Of a stretch of 44,358 nucleotides of DNA, positions 39,711 through 44,358 are shown in pieces (the first letter of the stretch is position 1; each line of letters opens with the position of its first letter). The notes under the pieces were generated by a model. The model was not told where the DNA came from. It saw only the letters and a program-made list of their open reading frames with translations, and searched no databases. Location: contig USCC01000005.1 of the NCBI GenBank assembly GCA_900553035.1, positions 1 through 44,358 on the forward strand, read 5' to 3'. The position numbers and the translations under genes are program-made. Origin of the DNA: an uncultured Rhodospirillaceae bacterium. GTDB lineage: Bacteria; Pseudomonadota; Alphaproteobacteria; CAAGCB01; CAG-977.

Positions 39711-40295
39711 TTAACGGTATTCCCACTTGATCGTACCAGCCACAGCACACTTCGACGAAGCCTGCAACAGGTCAACCGGAAGGTTCGAAGCCGCCGTCCA
39801 GGCCGCACCATTCGCCGCCCAGCTGTACGTCGTTCCGCCAACCGTCATCGAAATCAAGCCCGAAGATGCATCCGCGCCCCATTCCGCCGTCGCAATCTTA
39901 ACACATGCTTCCTGCGGAAGACCCGTGTATTCAATCGTAAACGAACGGCTCGTACCGCCGGTGTTCGCCGCCGCAATCGAGATCGTACCGCCAAACGGAT
40001 TGTTCGCCGTCGTACACGCCGAACCGCCCGTGCAGATTTCATCCGTGAACAGACCCAGCTGATACGCATTCTGTCCCGACAGCGTCTGATAACGACGCTG
40101 TGACGCAAACAGCGTACGCACGTTCGTCGTCAGCATCTGCACCTGATCCATCGTCTTCGTGATCTTAAACTTGGTCATCGCCATTGAGTAGCCCGCGATA
40201 CCGCCGACGGACAGAACGCCGATAATCGCCAGAACGCCCAACATTTCAACCATGGAACGCCCGGATTCATGAGTGGTCTTGATGTATTTTTTCAT
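39711..40295 (-). CDS. Type IV pilin-like protein, copy 1
   Basis: A prepilin of 194 residues from the ATG at 40295. The short leader MKKYIKTTHESG ends in Gly, and the mature chain would begin RSMVEMLG with Glu at position 5 and continue as the hydrophobic pilin helix (VLAIIGVLSVGGIAGYSMAM). The globular part carries Cys residues in DEICTGGSACTT, LPQEACVKIATAEWG and SSKCAVAG, so disulfides are likely. The LPQEACVKIA pattern recalls type IVb pilins such as PilS. Arg at mature position 1 is unusual, as Phe or another hydrophobic residue is expected. The protein differs from copy 2 at only four residues. No pilus assembly genes are nearby. Confidence 0.88.
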   Translation of the reverse strand: MKKYIKTTHESGRSMVEMLGVLAIIGVLSVGGIAGYSMAMTKFKITKTMDQVQMLTTNVRTLFASQRRYQTLSGQNAYQLGLFTDEICTGGSACTTANNPFGGTISIAAANTGGTSRSFTIEYTGLPQEACVKIATAEWGADASSGLISMTVGGTTYSWAANGAAWTAASNLPVDLLQASSKCAVAGTIKWEYR

Positions 40296-40381
40296 ACGTT
40301 TTCCTATGCAGACAGGTTTTATTCCAAAATTACATATTGAATCTACATTCATAAAAACAAAAAGACTATTTAGAGAAAACG

Positions 40382-40394
40382 CATATATTCTATG
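40382..40394 (-). promoter_or_regulatory. Dyad CATA-N5-TATG upstream of pilin 1
   Basis: In a conserved block (minus strand GTCATA-nn-ATATATG-nnn-TTTTCTC-like) that recurs upstream of pilin 2. The two gene copies thus share this 5' element, 87 bases before the start codon here. Likely a regulator site or promoter element. No function known. Confidence 0.4.
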
Positions 40395-40407
40395 ACCTTA
40401 GATATAG

Positions 40408-40434
40408 AAAAAGCCTCCCGAAGGAGGCTTTTTT
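40408..40434 (-). terminator. Intrinsic terminator after pilin gene 2
   Basis: Same GCCTCC-CGAA-GGAGGC hairpin as after pilin 1, with A run and T run. Confidence 0.9.
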
Positions 40435-40453
40435 CTTTATCCGCAGACAGATC

Positions 40454-41038
40454 TTAACGGTATTCCCATTTGATCGTGCCGGCCGTCGCACACTTCGACG
40501 AAGCCTGCAACAGGTCAACCGGAAGGTTCGAAGCCGCCGTCCAGGCCGCACCATTCGCCGCCCAGCTGTACGTCGTTCCGCCAACCGTCATCGAAATCAA
40601 GCCCGAAGATGCATCCGCGCCCCATTCCGCCGTCGCAATCTTAACACATGCTTCCTGCGGAAGACCCGTGTATTCAATCGTAAACGAACGGCTCGTACCG
40701 CCGGTGTTCGCCGCCGCAATCGAGATCGTACCGCCAAACGGATTGTTCGCCGTCGTACACGCCGAACCGCCCGTGCAGATTTCATCCGTGAACAGACCCA
40801 GCTGATACGCATTCTGTCCCGACAGCGTCTGATAACGACGCTGTGACGCAAACAGCGTACGCACGTTCGTCGTCAGCATCTGCACCTGATCCATCGTCTT
40901 CGTGATCTTAAACTTGGTCATCGCCATTGAGTAGCCCGCGATACCGCCGACGGACAGAACGCCGATAATCGCCAGAACGCCCAACATTTCAACCATGGAA
41001 CGCCCGGTTTCATGAGTGGCCTTGATATACTTTTCCAT
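40454..41038 (-). CDS. Type IV pilin-like protein, copy 2
   Basis: A 194-residue prepilin, the tandem duplicate of the gene downstream. The leader MEKYIKATHETG and mature start RSMVEMLG differ from copy 1 by three leader residues, and the C-terminus has SSKCATAG instead of SSKCAVAG. The internal 520 bases (40488-41007) appear identical to those of copy 1 (39745-40264), while the short flanks differ at many positions. This is a sign of gene conversion between copies. It has its own terminator and upstream dyad. Both copies could be expressed, or act as expressed gene and donor. No pilT/pilQ/pilA-like assembly genes are visible in the window. Confidence 0.88.
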   Translation of the reverse strand: MEKYIKATHETGRSMVEMLGVLAIIGVLSVGGIAGYSMAMTKFKITKTMDQVQMLTTNVRTLFASQRRYQTLSGQNAYQLGLFTDEICTGGSACTTANNPFGGTISIAAANTGGTSRSFTIEYTGLPQEACVKIATAEWGADASSGLISMTVGGTTYSWAANGAAWTAASNLPVDLLQASSKCATAGTIKWEYR

Positions 41039-41115
41039 AACGCTTCTCCTGTTCTCATACTTTTTATACTTTCAGGTTAAGCAAAAACAGCCTTTATGAC
41101 AATTCGGAGAAAGTA

Positions 41116-41128
41116 CATATATCGTATG
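41116..41128 (-). promoter_or_regulatory. Dyad CATA-N5-TATG upstream of pilin 2
   Basis: Counterpart of the element at 40382-40394, here 78 bases before the start codon. The flanks also match (GTCATAC, TTTCTCC). Shared by both copies although the rest of the upstream regions has diverged. Confidence 0.4.
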
Positions 41129-41149
41129 ACGAAAGTCATAAATTCTGCG

Positions 41150-41422
41150 TTATGGAGCGACCTCCAGACGACCTTCAACAACCTGCAGGAGCGGTTCGTC
41201 TTCAATATCCAGAATGCTGTACCCCAGCACTTCGATTGTACAGCCGGAACACAGGGATTCGATATACCCTTTGGGATCCAGGATAACCCGGTAGGCTTCG
41301 GCTCCCTCCCGCACCAGAAGCGTATGAGCGTTGTCATCCATGTTGCGGATGCTGGCGCTTTGGACATGCTGTGGAAGCAGAAATGCAATCAGCAGAAAAA
41401 GAACCGGAAAAATTTTTTTCAT
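41150..41422 (-). CDS. Small secreted protein, function unknown
   Basis: A 90-residue protein with a clear signal peptide (MKKIFPVLFLLIAFLLPQHVQSA). The mature part is about 67 residues with an invariant-looking CSGC pair (ESLCSGCTIEVLG) and a C-terminal strand-rich segment (EPLLQVVEGRLEVAP). GAGGATAAA lies just before the ATG. The two closely spaced cysteines could form a disulfide or bind metal. It lies upstream of the pilins on the same strand, with about 110 bases between, so it might share their control, but has no proven link. No family recognised. Confidence 0.7.
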   Translation of the reverse strand: MKKIFPVLFLLIAFLLPQHVQSASIRNMDDNAHTLLVREGAEAYRVILDPKGYIESLCSGCTIEVLGYSILDIEDEPLLQVVEGRLEVAP

Positions 41423-41498
41423 TTTATCCTCAAAAATTTGCTTTGTCTCTTTGATGGCATTGTACTAAAACCGAAAATAATCTTAAAGGGGTTTTACG

Positions 41499-42623
41499 AT
41501 GCTTTCTTCAATATCCGATGCATTCCGCCGCCGGTTTTATCCCGACGTTTCACGAAAACAATGGAACGATTGGAAATGGCAGCTGGCCAACCGTCTGACG
41601 CGGCCTTCTGATTTCGCCCGCTTCATTGATTTAAGCGAAGACGAAATCCACGCTCTGACGGATAAAGGCGCCTTCCCTGTCGCTGTGACACCTTATTACG
41701 CCTCTGTCGTGGCGCATTCCCCGGCCGTCCGCCGAACCATGATGCCTTCGCCGGCGGAAAAGAAAGTCTCTCCCGGAGAAACAAACGATCCTCTTGGCGA
41801 AGAACCCTGTATGATTGCGCCGGGGCTGGTTCACCGCTATCCCGACCGCGTCCTGTTTCTGGTGACCGGGTACTGCTCGGCTTACTGCCGTTACTGCACG
41901 CGTTCCCGCCTGGTCGGGCGCCCGAAAGAAGCCTGCGGATACAGCCGCGAACGACTGGAACAGGCCGTGGAATGCATCCGGGCCCGTCCGGAAATCCGGG
42001 ACGTGCTGGTGTCCGGCGGCGACCCGCTGACGTTAAGTGATGAAGCTCTGGAATATCTGCTTTCGCGCCTGCGGAGTATCCCTCACGTCGAAATGATTCG
42101 TATCGGCAGCAAAACGCCGGCCGTCCTGCCGATGCGTATAACGCCGGCGCTGATGAAAATCATCCGGCGCTTCCATCCTGTGTTTTTCAGCCTGCATTTC
42201 ACACATCCTGACGAAATGACGCCGGAAACGGTGAAAGCCTGTGAACGTATCGCGAATGCCGGTATCCCCGCCGGATCCCAGACCGTCCTGCTTAAAGATG
42301 TCAATGATTCCGCCGATACATTGAAAGAACTGATGCACCGCCTGCTGAAAGCGCGCGTGCGTCCCTATTACCTGTTCCAATGCGATCCGATTGAAGGGTC
42401 TTCGCATTTCCGTGTCCCGCTGTCCCGCGGGTTGGAAATCATTGACGACATGCGGGGTCGTACATCGGGCTATGCTGTGCCGACCTATGCGATTGATATT
42501 CCGGGCGGCGGGGGAAAAATTGTTGTCGCGCCGGATCACTGCGCCGGCCGCGAAGGAGATTTCCTCCTCCTGCGGAATTTTGAAGGCCGTTTGTACCGCT
42601 ATCCCGACCCCCTTGAAGAATAA
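41499..42623 (+). CDS. kamA: Lysine 2,3-aminomutase
   Basis: A radical-SAM/PLP enzyme that converts L-lysine to beta-lysine. The protein has 374 residues, shorter than clostridial KamA (about 416). The SAM cluster is Cys126, Cys130, Cys133 (CSAYCRYCTR), followed by VLVSGGDPLTLSDE and IRIGSKTPAVLP. The PLP lysine is Lys340 (PGGGGKIVV). Asp296 (LFQCDPIEGSSHFR) and Asp333 (AIDIPGG) line up with the two aspartates that hold the lysine side chain in the clostridial enzyme, so lysine is the likely substrate rather than EF-P. AAGGGG lies about 7 bases before the ATG. Possible roles are lysine fermentation or osmolyte synthesis. A strong terminator follows. Confidence 0.9.
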   Translation: MLSSISDAFRRRFYPDVSRKQWNDWKWQLANRLTRPSDFARFIDLSEDEIHALTDKGAFPVAVTPYYASVVAHSPAVRRTMMPSPAEKKVSPGETNDPLGEEPCMIAPGLVHRYPDRVLFLVTGYCSAYCRYCTRSRLVGRPKEACGYSRERLEQAVECIRARPEIRDVLVSGGDPLTLSDEALEYLLSRLRSIPHVEMIRIGSKTPAVLPMRITPALMKIIRRFHPVFFSLHFTHPDEMTPETVKACERIANAGIPAGSQTVLLKDVNDSADTLKELMHRLLKARVRPYYLFQCDPIEGSSHFRVPLSRGLEIIDDMRGRTSGYAVPTYAIDIPGGGGKIVVAPDHCAGREGDFLLLRNFEGRLYRYPDPLEE

Positions 42624-42657
42624 GGTTTTCCGGGAACAGATCAGTCGGACTATACGC

Positions 42658-42688
42658 AGGAACCCCGCATGTTTTTGCGGGGTTCCGT
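42658..42688 (+). terminator. Intrinsic terminator after kamA (convergent)
   Basis: Stem GGAACCCCGCA / TGCGGGGTTCC with a short T-rich loop, then GTTTG. Confidence 0.85.
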
Positions 42689-42695
42689 TTGAAAA

Positions 42696-44309
42696 TTAAT
42701 ACGGGCGGTCTTTTTTATAAAGCATGTACGAACCGACCGAAGCAATCTGCCGGCCTTTTTCTTCGGACTGTTTCTTCTGCGGCTCCTCTTCCTGCCGCCG
42801 GGCAGCTTCTCTTGCGGATTTATTTTCCAGAACGTCTTTCCGGTAGTCCCGGTTCACTTTTCTCCAGGCTAAAATTTCAGAAGCCTTCTGCATATCTTTC
42901 TGGAAAGAAATCTCGTCCCGAACCGTCCGTTTCCGAGTATCGGCCCATTCACCGAATGCCTTTTCAACCTCTTTGGCCTGCGGGGCTCCCTCCCGGTACA
43001 TATCCATGGCATCCGCCATCAGAAATGCCCTTTTCGCCGGATTATGTTCAATGACCTTACAGATTGATTTAACCATTGAAACACGATCAAGGCTCATATA
43101 CTCAAATTTCTGTTTGTACGCCGAAAATTTACGGAGAGCTCCCGAACCGTCCGGCAGACGGGTAATCGCCGCCGTACACAAAGCCCATGCTTCTTCCGGT
43201 TCTTTCTGAAGCAAGGGCTTCATGGCCGGATTATCAAATGTTTTCGCGCAGATAAAACCTGCAATTCCGATTTCATCCGAAGCCAGCGCCTTGTTGGCCA
43301 GATTAAAGAAATGCCGGGGATATTTTATACACATGTCGGTGTGCTCAACGACCTTTTTAAAAGCATAATGAGCGGCCCCGTCCCTTTTTGAACCGGCGGC
43401 ATTTTCGGCCAGATTGATAAAAATTTCCGGTGCCGTTTTATTCAATTTATTCCGAATTGCGGCATTAAAAGCGACAATTGACGGCTCTTCCTGAAGCAGC
43501 TTATCTGTCTGCGGATTTTGATTTTCCATCGCTGTTTCCAAAGCAAAAGGCATTTCTTTGGCTTTCCGGACATTTGCCTTTCTTTTTTTCTTCCTGGCCT
43601 TGTCCTGCTCCTGCTCGGCAATATAGGCAAAACGGATTTTGGCCAGTTTCTCCCGGTTTGCCGGATCGGTTAAATAAAAGGCTTCATCCTGTTGGCGGAT
43701 ATGGTTTTCAACACCCCACTGTATCTCGTCGGGAGCAAGCTTGCTTTTTACAAACGTTTCTACTTCGTCAAAAGGCATCCGAGCTGCTTTTTCCTTCATT
43801 GTTTCCCGCAGATACAGTTCATAAAAGGAGGCCGAATAATTTTTGAAACGATTAAAGTCCAGCAATTCGGGATTCTCTGCAAATTTTTCTTCAAGGATCC
43901 GGGTCCTTTTTTCCTCCGTCATTTGAGCATACATTTCGGAAGCCAGCCATTTTTCATCTTGCGACGTTAATTTGGGTTTGGGCATCGGCTCTGTACGTTC
44001 TTTTCTCAGATTTGAAGCAATCTCTGAAAAATACCTCTGATAAACGGCTTGCTCAAAAGCATCGTTTTTTTTCTCTTCTTTCCATTTCTTTCTCTGCCGT
44101 TCGGCTTCTTTCTCTTTACGCGAAGTCCATAAATCGGCCCACAGCTTCGCCACGCCTTTCTTTTTGGCCTCTTCCGGCCATTTTTCGCCGGTGCGCATCA
44201 TTTCTTTTACCTTGATTGCCAAAGTCGTTCGCCAAGTCTCGTATTTACTTTCGTTGGCCAAACGCTTTTCAATTTTTTCAGAATTATACAAATCTTCATA
44301 AGCACCCAT
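42696..44309 (-). CDS. Large charged helical protein, function unknown
   Basis: A 537-residue protein. GGAGG precedes the ATG at 44309 by 7-8 bases. It is rich in Lys, Glu, Arg and Ala with long helices throughout. Residues about 50-85 are almost entirely charged (SRKEKEAERQRKKWKEEKK), as is RKKKRKANVRKAKEMPF near 245, and again the C-terminal part (REAARRQEEEPQKKQSEEKG). A middle part (about 280-430) is less charged and has regularly spaced hydrophobic residues (APEIFINLAENAA, HFFNLANKALASDE, AWALCTAAITRL), which may form a helical-repeat domain. No signal peptide, membrane helix or known motif. The product could be a filament- or complex-binding protein or an exported effector. Confidence 0.7.
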   Translation of the reverse strand: MGAYEDLYNSEKIEKRLANESKYETWRTTLAIKVKEMMRTGEKWPEEAKKKGVAKLWADLWTSRKEKEAERQRKKWKEEKKNDAFEQAVYQRYFSEIASNLRKERTEPMPKPKLTSQDEKWLASEMYAQMTEEKRTRILEEKFAENPELLDFNRFKNYSASFYELYLRETMKEKAARMPFDEVETFVKSKLAPDEIQWGVENHIRQQDEAFYLTDPANREKLAKIRFAYIAEQEQDKARKKKRKANVRKAKEMPFALETAMENQNPQTDKLLQEEPSIVAFNAAIRNKLNKTAPEIFINLAENAAGSKRDGAAHYAFKKVVEHTDMCIKYPRHFFNLANKALASDEIGIAGFICAKTFDNPAMKPLLQKEPEEAWALCTAAITRLPDGSGALRKFSAYKQKFEYMSLDRVSMVKSICKVIEHNPAKRAFLMADAMDMYREGAPQAKEVEKAFGEWADTRKRTVRDEISFQKDMQKASEILAWRKVNRDYRKDVLENKSAREAARRQEEEPQKKQSEEKGRQIASVGSYMLYKKDRPY

Positions 44310-44358
44310 GGCCCAGCCTCCTCTTTCAGGTTTATGCTTTTAAGTGTACATCCCCCCC

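Overview
The window is almost entirely one alphaproteobacterial contig, about 810-44358. Its first 0.8 kb looks like a foreign piece joined on. The lineage call rests on several genes that are essentially alphaproteobacterial: GcrA, TrcR (DUF1013), a GapR/DUF2312 protein, a DUF2125-like protein and the tpiA-secG-kdsA-eno-ftsB-lpd-lipA gene order. A HydE [FeFe]-hydrogenase maturase, a lysine 2,3-aminomutase, a ferredoxin-type DUF362 protein and the absence of pyruvate dehydrogenase E1/E2 genes from their usual place suggest an anaerobic or fermentative, probably gut-associated, uncultured member. That lifestyle is inference. KdsA shows an LPS-bearing Gram-negative envelope.

Layout. 1-~780: end of lrgA and most of lrgB, AT-richer and Firmicutes-like, fused to a truncated alphaproteobacterial lipoprotein hydrolase. 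1.3-5.8 kb: aquaporin, a TfoX-N protein, trcR-gapR, a small unknown gene, and an overlapping M23 peptidase-bactofilin pair. 5.9-13.5 kb: pgpA, lipA, lpdA, ftsB, a papain-like unknown, then eno, kdsA, secG and tpiA (central carbon, lipoate, Kdo, secretion). 13.6-28.7 kb: PpiD-like chaperone, two tandem HAD phosphatases, a DUF2125-like protein, hisC with a chorismate mutase, hisI, a lipoprotein, pyrG, a membrane protein, hydE, nfo, a coiled-coil protein with a polynucleotide-kinase-like P-loop protein, and sufE.

28.9-33.3 kb is the most unusual part. A non-coding array of 142/148-bp tandem units lies next to three tandem HEARH metallopeptidase-like paralogues, one of them broken by frameshifts. 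33.4-39.2 kb: orphan LuxR-type response regulator, DUF362 ferredoxin protein, DUF4139 protein with a secreted partner, and GcrA. 39.3-41.4 kb: a 91-bp tandem repeat, then two type IV pilin genes sharing a 520-bp identical core, which is a gene-conversion signature, plus a small secreted protein. 41.5-44.3 kb: lysine 2,3-aminomutase and a large charged protein of unknown function.

No tRNA, rRNA, CRISPR array, insertion sequence or prophage was seen. Most transcription units end in clear intrinsic terminators. Four good sigma-70-like promoters are visible, upstream of trcR, the PpiD-like gene, the coiled-coil/kinase pair and the DUF4139 gene.
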